A DNA stretch of 28,431 nt from a virus. The translations under genes and the position numbers were made by a program. Positions within the stretch are counted from its first letter, which is position 1. Every line of letters begins with the position of its first letter. Below, one piece after another: positions 23,115 through 28,431 of the stretch. Below the pieces are notes generated by a model. The model saw only the letters and a list, made by a program, of their open reading frames with translations. It did not search any database and was not told where the DNA came from. The stretch spans positions 1-28,431 of the IMG/VR virus record IMGVR_UViG_3300044643_000567. The stretch is one strand, 5' to 3'.

Positions 23115-23327
23115 ATGGAAAAAGCAATCAATATACTAGTAGATATATCATATGACCTGTGTGTCATGTGGTTAATGGATTTAGCTCATGCAACAGGCTT
23201 GAGCTATAGAGAAGTAAACTTTGTGGTGTTCATGATAGTATTACCAGTGGTGATACTAGTCATGTTCTTGATTATCTTGATACAACATCTAATGCTTCGT
23301 AAATATATAGCATTATGCAGAAATTAG
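23115..23327 (+). CDS. Small single-pass membrane protein
   Basis: A 70-aa product with a soluble N-terminal part (residues 1-33) and one strong hydrophobic segment at about 35-58 (VVFMIVLPVVILVMFLIILI), then a short basic end (LRKYIALCRN). It starts 10 bases after the barrel gene and overlaps the next small membrane gene by 13 bases. Function unknown; likely acts with the neighbouring envelope proteins. Confidence 0.62.
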   Translation: MEKAINILVDISYDLCVMWLMDLAHATGLSYREVNFVVFMIVLPVVILVMFLIILIQHLMLRKYIALCRN

Positions 23328-23488
23328 ATTATATATTACCAATGCTAGTGGGAGTGCTAGCATTTGTTAATTTCTTATGGATGATCACGATAGAATATTA
23401 TCAGTTGGCTTTTGTATCAATTGTAATATCAGGCTTTTGCATAATATTTGCAAGAATGGAGTATGAAAGAATAAACTCGTCTAAGTAA
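23315..23488 (+). CDS. Tiny 57-aa membrane protein with two hydrophobic segments
   Basis: The ATG at 23315 opens a 57-codon frame (MQKLDYILPMLVGVLAFVNF at the start, MEYERINSSK at the end). Hydrophobic segments lie at about residues 6-24 and 29-46, followed by a charged tail. It overlaps the previous membrane gene by 13 bases, as expected for coupled translation. It has no recognised family. The membrane profile and tight packing support it as real. Confidence 0.6.
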   Translation: MQKLDYILPMLVGVLAFVNFLWMITIEYYQLAFVSIVISGFCIIFARMEYERINSSK

Positions 23489-23522
23489 GTTATATATTAT
23501 TCACATTCTAAATCATCACAAG

Positions 23523-23684
23523 ATGAAAACATTCAAAGTGCCTTTACAACAATACATGTGTTGGTGTAAGAATTATCCATTTGTTATGCATGATTATATT
23601 TATGCCAATGACAATGTGATAGTACAGATTAAGATTAGCCTATTAAAACAATTATTAACAAAGGGCTATACAGTTATGAAGTAG
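23523..23684 (+). CDS. Hypothetical 53-aa protein
   Basis: A short frame (MKTFKVPLQQYMCWCKNYPF at the start) with a CWC motif and a basic, mildly hydrophobic C-terminal helix (LLKQLLTKGYTVMK). The ATG follows an A-rich leader (CATCACAAG) and the frame ends 20 bases before a strong terminator. No function can be assigned. Confidence 0.55.
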   Translation: MKTFKVPLQQYMCWCKNYPFVMHDYIYANDNVIVQIKISLLKQLLTKGYTVMK

Positions 23685-23703
23685 GTTAAAAGGTGGAATG
23701 TTT

Positions 23704-23737
23704 AGAGCTCTTGGACTATGTCCTTGAGCTCTTTTTT
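23704..23737 (+). terminator. Strong intrinsic terminator
   Basis: AGAGCTC/GAGCTCT (7 bp) and an inner GGAC/GTCC (4 bp) are separated by a TT/TT mismatch, loop TAT, followed by T6 (23732-23737). It closes the membrane-protein cluster. Confidence 0.85.
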
Positions 23738-23769
23738 AATTATTATTCAACATTTAAACATGCATAGAC

Positions 23770-24168
23770 ATGAGAGATAAATTAGATATGCTAATGAAAT
23801 TAGCTAAGCAAGTACGTAGTACAATTCAGATCAATGGTGTAGATGATCAAACTATTCAAGTGTCCACTTGGATGAATGTAAGAAGAAGTGGTAAAGAATA
23901 TTATTCTATATCATTTTTTAGTGGCATTACTAGTAGAAAGTTAGAAGTGAGCCTGTTTGAGAAGGATAATTATGTTAGTAATTCTATCACTATTGATGTA
24001 GAGAATATCAGTGATGATGAATTAGATGAAATCATTTTGCGTAGTAAGGAAGATATTATTACCTTTATTGCAAAATTAGATAGTGATAGAGAGCAACGAA
24101 GACTGAAAAGAATAAAAGAGCTTCAAAATCAATTATCAGAATTAGAAGGAAATGTATCAACCAACTAA
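23770..24168 (+). CDS. Hypothetical 132-aa protein with C-terminal coiled coil
   Basis: The product has an N-terminal helix (MRDKLDMLMKLAKQVRST), a central beta-like region and a charged helical end (DREQRRLKRIKELQNQLSEL), which predicts a coiled coil at about residues 105-127. It begins in the recurrent CATAGACATGA context, 33 bases after a terminator, and overlaps the next gene by 17 bases. No family is recognised. Confidence 0.65.
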   Translation: MRDKLDMLMKLAKQVRSTIQINGVDDQTIQVSTWMNVRRSGKEYYSISFFSGITSRKLEVSLFEKDNYVSNSITIDVENISDDELDEIILRSKEDIITFIAKLDSDREQRRLKRIKELQNQLSELEGNVSTN

Positions 24169-24631
24169 ATTAATCTACAGATCGTACCAGCCTCCACAAA
24201 TAGAGGTTGGTATGTTATTTGCTGTGAGTGTCACATTATATGATGACTATTCATATCTGCATGTACATGAGCTTGACAAACTACCAAGAGATATAGATAA
24301 ATATCTAGAACAGAATGGTTGGCCTGTCAAGCCTTATCTAATCAAGGCTATAGATTCTAATCCAGACAAAGCACCTGTCGATGTTGCATATCCTGACCAA
24401 TTAGGTTGGATAGAAATGGAAGGACAATTATATCCATTTGATATTAATGATATGAATTACATATCAATATCAAACGAAGGATATGTGTATGTGTTTGTAG
24501 ATGATGATACTGATGAGCCAGTATTAGAAGATGGCAAAGTTGTCTTGGCTTATATTGATAGTCTTCAAGATGAGGATGATGATGACATAGATTGGGGTGA
24601 TGAATCATGGCAATGGGAAAACGATAAATAG
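24152..24631 (+). CDS. Hypothetical 159-aa acidic protein
   Basis: The protein is acidic, with aromatic-rich strands (FAVSVTLYDDYSYLHVH), a PVDVAYPDQLGWIEMEG stretch and a terminal acid run (QDEDDDDIDWGDESWQW). Such acidic, beta-rich small proteins may mimic nucleic acid, but no specific target is visible. The start overlaps the end of the preceding gene by 17 bases, and the stop is one base before the oxygenase ATG, indicating a coupled operon. Confidence 0.65.
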   Translation: MYQPTKLIYRSYQPPQIEVGMLFAVSVTLYDDYSYLHVHELDKLPRDIDKYLEQNGWPVKPYLIKAIDSNPDKAPVDVAYPDQLGWIEMEGQLYPFDINDMNYISISNEGYVYVFVDDDTDEPVLEDGKVVLAYIDSLQDEDDDDIDWGDESWQWENDK

Positions 24632-24632
24632 C

Positions 24633-25289
24633 ATGGAAAACTTAGAGATAATAAGCTTATTTCCTACACCAGTACTAAGAGTAAGGGTGGAGGAGTATTT
24701 CCAAGATGAAATATGGAGATTAAAGCAGCTTGAAATGGAGCCTGTGTATGGTAATGATATAAAACCTGATCCTAATCATTTTAAATCAGTGGAGTCATAT
24801 TGTTTAGACTTACCAGGTATGGAGAAGCTCAAAGCTTACATTGAGAAGGAAGTTAAAGACTTCTATGTACATGGTTTGGCTATTGATGGTGATGTCATAA
24901 TAACACAGAGTTGGGTTAATAAGAATATAAATGGTGGTGGTACACATGTACACTATCATCATAATTCTATTGTCTCAGGTGTGTATTATATGGATGTACC
25001 AGATAATAGTACACTAATAAAGTTTCATAAAGCTGATGTAGATAAGTCACCAGTGTATAGATTAGAACCAGAAATCAATCGTAATTTACTTGAAGGTAAT
25101 CCATACGTTCAAACTGTTGCTCGTATTCCTGTTGCTAATCATGAGATATTGTTATTTCCTAGCTATCTACCACACTCTGTACCAAATATGGATACAAATA
25201 AGGATAGATGGTGTTTAGCATTCAACACTGTTCCTAATATATTAGGATCAAGAAACACATTAACTGAATTAATAATTAAATCCAAATAA
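24633..25289 (+). CDS. 2-oxoglutarate/Fe(II)-dependent oxygenase (TIGR02466-like)
   Basis: The start is put at 24633 (MENLEIISLFPTPVLRV), one base after the previous stop, because EIISLFPTPV is where this family normally begins; an ATG at 24597 would add 12 residues overlapping the upstream gene. The 218-aa product shows the double-stranded beta-helix features: GGGTHVHYHHNSIVSGVYYM with His105 and His107, a second iron-ligand His in LPHSVP (181), and Arg192 in DRWCLAFN as the probable 2-oxoglutarate salt-bridge residue. These enzymes hydroxylate or oxidise substrates using O2 and 2-oxoglutarate. The substrate is unknown; nucleotide, protein or sugar modification are options. Confidence 0.82.
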   Translation: MENLEIISLFPTPVLRVRVEEYFQDEIWRLKQLEMEPVYGNDIKPDPNHFKSVESYCLDLPGMEKLKAYIEKEVKDFYVHGLAIDGDVIITQSWVNKNINGGGTHVHYHHNSIVSGVYYMDVPDNSTLIKFHKADVDKSPVYRLEPEINRNLLEGNPYVQTVARIPVANHEILLFPSYLPHSVPNMDTNKDRWCLAFNTVPNILGSRNTLTELIIKSK

Positions 25290-25290
25290 C

Positions 25291-25512
25291 ATGTCAATTA
25301 AAACAAGAGTAGGTAAGGTGGTTAAAGTAATCAACCAGAACAAAAAGAAGAATAGTTCATCAGTGTATCACTCAGTGATGCTTAAAGATGATGATGGTAA
25401 GTATCGTCCATTTATGTTCATTGATACAGAGCTAGACATAGCAGCTGATCGTGCACGTAAGAATGTAGAAGATCAAGTTGAGCGTAGTTTTATTTCTAAA
25501 CTAATAGACTAA
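25291..25512 (+). CDS. Hypothetical 73-aa basic protein
   Basis: A small soluble protein with a Lys-rich N-terminal part (VGKVVKVINQNKKKN), a strand-like middle and a helical C-terminus (AADRARKNVEDQVERSFIS). It starts 1 base after the oxygenase stop. Codons CGT and GAT dominate the helix. No family is recognised; a nucleic-acid-binding role is only a guess from charge. Confidence 0.6.
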   Translation: MSIKTRVGKVVKVINQNKKKNSSSVYHSVMLKDDDGKYRPFMFIDTELDIAADRARKNVEDQVERSFISKLID

Positions 25513-25516
25513 GACC

Positions 25517-25750
25517 ATGAAGAAGTTAATACTATTGATTCTATTAAGTGTAACAGGCTGTACAACGTATAAGATACGTGTGATACATCGCCAAGATGGT
25601 AAGGATGTTTACATTCCAATGCATCGAAAGGGACTTACATGGAAAGAACATTGGTATTCATACTTCGACAAGGATGGTGCTATTATGTTAATTGAAGCTT
25701 GGAGAGTTCAAGATACTAAGCAGAAGGAAACATATATCAGGATAAAATGA
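25517..25750 (+). CDS. Small lipoprotein
   Basis: The 77-aa product begins MKKLILLILLSVTGCTT, a lipoprotein signal with lipobox VTGC; Cys15 would be lipidated after cleavage. The mature part (about 62 residues) is polar with an aromatic-rich region (WKEHWYSYFDKDGAIML). It overlaps the next membrane gene by 4 bases. Phage-encoded lipoproteins can block receptors or exclude superinfecting phages (the T5 llp protein is a known case); that role here is inferred from type and context only. Confidence 0.75.
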   Translation: MKKLILLILLSVTGCTTYKIRVIHRQDGKDVYIPMHRKGLTWKEHWYSYFDKDGAIMLIEAWRVQDTKQKETYIRIK

Positions 25751-25971
25751 CACAAGACAACAAACACAGTGTATACGCAGCCATAGCGACTATCGTAATG
25801 GTATACTATTGCATCAGACTGTTTAGTTTTATATATTTGATTCCTCAAATGGTGAGTGTGCTAAATGTTAAATCTAGACCAGCAATTGAGCAACCTCATA
25901 TCATATCAGAACTTAAAAGAAAACAAAGACATGAAATTAAAAGCAGCGACACTAGTATTTACAGCAAGTAG
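25747..25971 (+). CDS. Small membrane protein with one segment
   Basis: The 74-aa product has a hydrophobic segment at about residues 8-33 (VYAAIATIVMVYYCIRLF, then SFIYLIP) and a basic C-terminal tail (ISELKRKQRHEIKSSDTSIYSK). It overlaps the lipoprotein gene by 4 bases (ATGA), so the two are probably made together. It also overlaps the start of the next gene by 41 bases. A partner in the envelope is plausible. Confidence 0.6.
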   Translation: MTQDNKHSVYAAIATIVMVYYCIRLFSFIYLIPQMVSVLNVKSRPAIEQPHIISELKRKQRHEIKSSDTSIYSK

Positions 25972-26257
25972 TGATCCATTGATTGTATGTGATGATTTAA
26001 TCAACATTGGTGATTCAGTATATTCCACTGAAACTAAAGACATCAGTCAGTATAATGATGAAAATCGTGATAAAATCAACTTGAGAAAACTTTTAGCTTC
26101 AACTAATCAGATTGGTTATATGGTAGCACATGGCATGATGCATGAGGTGCAAATCCCTATAATTACAGAAATGTTAGTTGGCGAGATTTCATTAGAAACA
26201 ACTGATAACGATGAGCTTAAATTATTCAACAATAAAGTTATAATACATCACAGATGA
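25931..26257 (+). CDS. Hypothetical 108-aa protein
   Basis: The start is set at 25931 (MKLKAATLVFTASSDPLIV) because it lies in an AAAGACATGA context, like three other starts in this arm, and gives a 41-base rather than 107-base overlap with the preceding gene; an ATG at 25865 is the alternative. The product has an N-terminal strand region that could be a short beta sheet, then helical segments with a MVAHGMMHEV stretch, and ends VIIHHR. No catalytic motif is convincing. The stop overlaps the next start by 4 bases. Confidence 0.6.
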   Translation: MKLKAATLVFTASSDPLIVCDDLINIGDSVYSTETKDISQYNDENRDKINLRKLLASTNQIGYMVAHGMMHEVQIPIITEMLVGEISLETTDNDELKLFNNKVIIHHR

Positions 26258-26520
26258 CAACAACAGGATCAACTCATGCAGAGTTTTACCATCCAACACA
26301 AGATGATGTTTATTGTACTGTAGAAATCAAATGGTCCCATTACTATTCACCTGCAACATTAGAAGAACCAGGTGAAGATGACATCAATATCAAGAGCATG
26401 AAACTACTCACATATTGTGATGAGCATGTTAAAGATATGGAGGTGCCTGAATGGATAACATTAGATGAAATTTACGAAGCAATAGACTTAGACGATTACT
26501 ACGATGGGGATGATAATTAG
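26254..26520 (+). CDS. Hypothetical 88-aa acidic protein
   Basis: An acidic protein (DDINIKSMKLLTYC in the middle, DLDDYYDGDDN at the end) with strand-like VYCTVEIKWSHYYSP near residues 19-33. It overlaps the preceding gene by 4 bases and the following one by 17 bases, so it is an operon member. No family is recognised. Confidence 0.62.
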   Translation: MTTTGSTHAEFYHPTQDDVYCTVEIKWSHYYSPATLEEPGEDDINIKSMKLLTYCDEHVKDMEVPEWITLDEIYEAIDLDDYYDGDDN

Positions 26521-26848
26521 AAAACGAGGTGGTGTTCCAATTGAGGGACATCGCCTCTTTTGTTTACAATGCGAATATGATCATATGAGCACTCGCATTA
26601 TAAATAGGTACAAGAATAATGGTACAGATACAATGCACTTTTTATGTGAGAATTGTAAGTATCCATTAAGAATGACCACAACACGTAGAGGATTTTATGT
26701 ATTCTCAAACCAAGGTGCATATAGCTATCGACCAAGAACATGGGACGATGTAATAGCTGAAATACCAGTCAAGATGACTGATGAACTAGCAGCATGGTTT
26801 AAGGATAAATACCATCCTCCAAGAAAGAAAATAATTAAGAACCTTTAA
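26504..26848 (+). CDS. Small zinc-finger protein
   Basis: The 114-aa product has two CxxC pairs: CLQC at residues 20-23 and CENC at about 48-51, separated by 24 residues, which is a zinc-ribbon arrangement. The rest is basic, with a WDDVIAEIPVKMTDELAAWF helix and a Lys-rich tail (PPRKKIIKNL). The N-terminus is at 26504 or at a second in-frame ATG at 26510. A nucleic-acid or regulatory role is likely from the fold; no specific family is assigned. Confidence 0.65.
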   Translation: MGMIIRKRGGVPIEGHRLFCLQCEYDHMSTRIINRYKNNGTDTMHFLCENCKYPLRMTTTRRGFYVFSNQGAYSYRPRTWDDVIAEIPVKMTDELAAWFKDKYHPPRKKIIKNL

Positions 26849-26859
26849 AATTTAACAAG

Positions 26860-27228
26860 ATGTCAAATTTAACAAAATTCAATTTAAGAGATTACAATAC
26901 AGGACAGTACAGCGTAGTAACACGTAATGGTGTTCCAGTAGAAATTACAGCTATTGATGATAAGCGTGGTACAGTGTTTGGTTTCTTTGGTGAGACTAAT
27001 CAACCATCATATTGGTATATGGATGGTAGTTTTAATTTAGTACGTGAAAGTGGTACATCAGAAAGTGTTAATGATCTGTTCTTGACTTCTAAGCGTATCA
27101 CTGTACATGTCAATATTACACGCAATAAGAGTGGTAAGATTGATTGCTATGCTAGCACTAGAGGTAGAGCAAAGGTTAAAGCTGGTGGTATTTTGTTGAA
27201 GTATATGGTAGTAGATATTGAAGAATAG
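26860..27228 (+). CDS. Conserved small phage protein with TRNGxPVxI motif
   Basis: The 122-aa product has FNLRDYNTGQYSVVTRNGVPVEI near its start and an SYWYMDGSFNLVRES stretch, a pattern I recognise from small domains of phage and bacterial proteins in which a (T/V)TRNG or TRDG segment is followed by a strand and a D-G-x-(F/Y) loop. The domain's role is not known to me. The end is a basic region (ASTRGRAKVKAGG). It is followed within 8 bases by a hairpin. Confidence 0.65.
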   Translation: MSNLTKFNLRDYNTGQYSVVTRNGVPVEITAIDDKRGTVFGFFGETNQPSYWYMDGSFNLVRESGTSESVNDLFLTSKRITVHVNITRNKSGKIDCYASTRGRAKVKAGGILLKYMVVDIEE

Positions 27229-27235
27229 TATTCAT

Positions 27236-27267
27236 GGCAGTCATCTAAAGGTGGCTGCCTTAATTTT
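27236..27267 (+). terminator. Hairpin after the 122-aa gene
   Basis: GGCAGTCA (27236-27243) and TGGCTGCC (27252-27259) form an 8-bp stem with one G-U pair and an 8-base loop, then TTAATTTT. The next gene's ATG comes 14 bases after the stem in the ATAGACATGA context, so this may attenuate rather than fully stop transcription. Confidence 0.6.
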
Positions 27268-27273
27268 ATAGAC

Positions 27274-27447
27274 ATGAACAACACAGAAATAGAATCACCA
27301 GAAGTAATCAAGGCCATCATCAATGTATATAAATCAGTTGATAATGAGCTACAACAAGAACACATGCGTAGCAAGAAGAACTATCTTGAGAAGTATAATC
27401 TACGTGAGATTAAGACTAATACACCTAGAACAGCATTGGAATCATGA
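27274..27447 (+). CDS. Hypothetical 57-aa helical protein
   Basis: A frame of 57 codons (MNNTEIESPEVIKAIINVYK at the start) predicted to be almost entirely helical and charged, with EHMRSKKNYLEKYNLREIK in the second half. Its ATG lies in TATAGACATGA after a hairpin, and its stop overlaps the next gene's ATG (ATGA). These signals support a real gene despite its size. Function unknown. Confidence 0.6.
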   Translation: MNNTEIESPEVIKAIINVYKSVDNELQQEHMRSKKNYLEKYNLREIKTNTPRTALES

Positions 27448-27737
27448 CACCACATAACAAATTCCTATTATTATCAACTTTAATAGTGGTGTGTACATTT
27501 GTTGTTATTGCTATTAATGCACTTAATAATCAACGTGAAGTATATGTACCAGAACCTGTGCTTTCTAAATGTGATAGTATTATCTTTGCTAATGATTCTT
27601 TAATTCAACGTATTCGCATTTTAGAAGATAGACAAATGACTTTTAGAATAGGATTAGCACAACTCAAGATGGTTGACAAAGAGGCTCATGATTATCTAAT
27701 CAACGCAGGTAACTTTAAATTCATTGAAAGATGGTAG
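27444..27737 (+). CDS. Membrane-anchored protein with coiled-coil ectodomain
   Basis: The 97-aa product has one hydrophobic segment at about residues 7-27 (FLLLSTLIVVCTFVVIAINAL) followed by a helical region (IIFANDSLIQRIRILEDRQM) that could form a coiled coil outside the inner membrane. The layout recalls small inner-membrane spanin or inhibitor proteins, but no lysis cassette is seen here, so this is a loose comparison. It overlaps both neighbours by 4 and 7 bases. Confidence 0.62.
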   Translation: MTPHNKFLLLSTLIVVCTFVVIAINALNNQREVYVPEPVLSKCDSIIFANDSLIQRIRILEDRQMTFRIGLAQLKMVDKEAHDYLINAGNFKFIERW

Positions 27738-28312
27738 ATTTCATTTATGAGAAGCATAACGCTCTAACCAAAGAGCAATGTGAAGACTTAATTAATATCT
27801 TTGAAGAGAATAATAAATACCAAGTTGAAGGACTAATAGGTAATGGTATTAATAAATCTGTAAAAGAATCAACAGACTTTCATTTTGATGATGATAATCT
27901 AAAAATCGTACAGCGAATCTATGGTGAGCGTATTCCTGATATGTTAGACGCAATGCTAGTTGAGATGTATAAGTATATGGATCAGTTTCCTATATTTGAA
28001 ATGACTACAGTTTCTATTGATTCATTTAACTTACAGAAATACGAACCAGGTCAAGGATTTCATAAATGGCACTACGAGTCAACAACTGATAAGATTAGGC
28101 TATTTGTATGGATGATATATCTCAATGATGTACCAGATGGTGGGACACAATTCATGATGCAGGAAAGAACAGTTAAAGCTGAACAAGGTAAGCTTTTGTT
28201 CTTTCCTGCTGATTGGACGTACACACACAAAGGTGAGGTGAGTAACACAACAACTAAATACATCTTAACAGGATGGATATCATTAGTTGATAGCCATGGT
28301 AAAAACTACTAG
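27731..28312 (+). CDS. 2-oxoglutarate/Fe(II) oxygenase, prolyl-4-hydroxylase type
   Basis: The 193-aa product shows the phage prolyl-hydroxylase-like pattern: LQKYEPGQGFHKWHYES (about residues 101-117; His114 and Glu116 are candidate iron ligands of the HxE/D type), MIYLNDVPDGGTQF (128-141), and a C-terminal core LLFFPADWTYTHKGEV (155-170; His166 the third ligand) followed by TTTKYILTGW. Enzymes of this group hydroxylate proteins, and relatives in marine and freshwater phages are known. The substrate is unknown. It differs in layout from the other oxygenase of this arm. Start overlaps the previous gene by 7 bases. Confidence 0.85.
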   Translation: MVDFIYEKHNALTKEQCEDLINIFEENNKYQVEGLIGNGINKSVKESTDFHFDDDNLKIVQRIYGERIPDMLDAMLVEMYKYMDQFPIFEMTTVSIDSFNLQKYEPGQGFHKWHYESTTDKIRLFVWMIYLNDVPDGGTQFMMQERTVKAEQGKLLFFPADWTYTHKGEVSNTTTKYILTGWISLVDSHGKNY

Positions 28313-28314
28313 AA

Positions 28315-28431
28315 ATGAATGTATTTATTTATGACATCGAGACAATGCAAGAGTTCTTTCTTGTCAACGTCTACGATCCACAGGAGGATAAGACTCACGA
28401 GTTTATGGTGAGTCAATGGCACAACACACTA
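28315..28431 (+). CDS. Start of a DnaQ-like exonuclease/DNA polymerase, cut by the window edge
   Basis: The ATG at 28315, two bases after the oxygenase stop, opens a 39-codon frame starting MNVFIYDIETMQEFF that continues to the window end. The DIET motif with a preceding hydrophobic strand is the first catalytic motif of DEDD 3'-5' exonucleases, found at the N-terminus of family B and other phage DNA polymerases. It marks the replication module of the right arm. Which polymerase or exonuclease it is cannot be decided from the fragment. Confidence 0.65.
   Translation, partial: MNVFIYDIETMQEFFLVNVYDPQEDKTHEFMVSQWHNTL

Noticed and set aside
21794-23314. 15-base repeat AAATATATAGCATTA near 21794-21808 and 23301-23315, with a partial copy near 14226
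   Set aside because: With this AT content a few 15-base matches are expected by chance in 28 kb; positions show no common pattern.
22440-23488. Lysis cassette (holin/spanin) reading of the small membrane proteins
   Set aside because: No endolysin or other lysis gene is nearby, and membrane segments alone do not support the assignment.
1-28431. tRNA genes, CRISPR arrays, insertion sequences, integrase or attachment sites
   Set aside because: No cloverleaf, regularly spaced repeats, transposase or recombinase was seen on either strand by eye.

Overview
The window is part of a tailed double-stranded DNA phage (Caudoviricetes) genome that most likely infects a member of the Bacteroidota. The phage identity rests on a complete packaging and capsid block: large terminase, portal, probable scaffold and major capsid protein. 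The host guess rests on A-rich leaders without a Shine-Dalgarno sequence, three promoter-like pairs matching the Bacteroidota pattern TTTG-N19-21-TAnnTTTG, an AT-rich composition, and tail proteins built from Thr-rich linkers and Gly-Thr-Ser collagen-like repeats. No tape-measure-sized gene, tail sheath or integrase is present. A podovirus-like, possibly crAss-like or related lytic lineage is plausible but not proven.

Layout. The genome is split into two divergent arms around about 20.7-21.15 kb. The left arm (20716 down to 1) is entirely on the minus strand and reads in virion-assembly order. It starts with a small winged-helix-like protein, an HU/IHF-like protein, a Zn-ribbon protein and three small proteins. 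Then come large terminase, portal, a promoter, probable scaffold, major capsid protein, a structured-RNA intergenic region and two probable connector or virion proteins. A highly biased structural gene with a C-terminal Thr tail, a terminator, and a cluster of tail and adhesion genes follow. The cluster holds a conserved small protein, a tiny Cys-rich protein, a collagen-like fibre with an S74 chaperone, a protein with a von Willebrand-A-like metal site, and two modular adhesin-like proteins sharing an N-terminal module and Thr linker. After a terminator and promoter comes a metallophosphoesterase, and the start of one more gene at the left edge.

The right arm (21150 to the end) is on the plus strand and consists mostly of small accessory genes. 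It opens with an isolated 132-aa gene with strong codon bias, flanked by a G/C-rich foldable leader and a strong terminator. A roughly 900-base stretch (21.55-22.44 kb) follows that contains one 69-aa gene and three long inverted repeats that could be non-coding RNAs. After that come envelope-directed proteins (small membrane proteins, an outer-membrane-barrel-like protein with a signal peptide, a lipoprotein), two unrelated-looking 2-oxoglutarate/Fe(II) oxygenases, Zn-finger and hypothetical proteins. The arm ends with the start of a DnaQ/DNA-polymerase-type exonuclease cut by the window edge. This arm looks like the early/host-takeover and replication side.

The strongest leads are: the four-hairpin RNA region after the major capsid gene; the inverted-repeat RNA candidates at 21636-21697, 21805-21899 and 22194-22319; the phage-encoded outer membrane protein and lipoprotein; the von Willebrand-A-like virion protein; and the pair of oxygenases. 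All functional names come from motif reading and context only; no searches were run.
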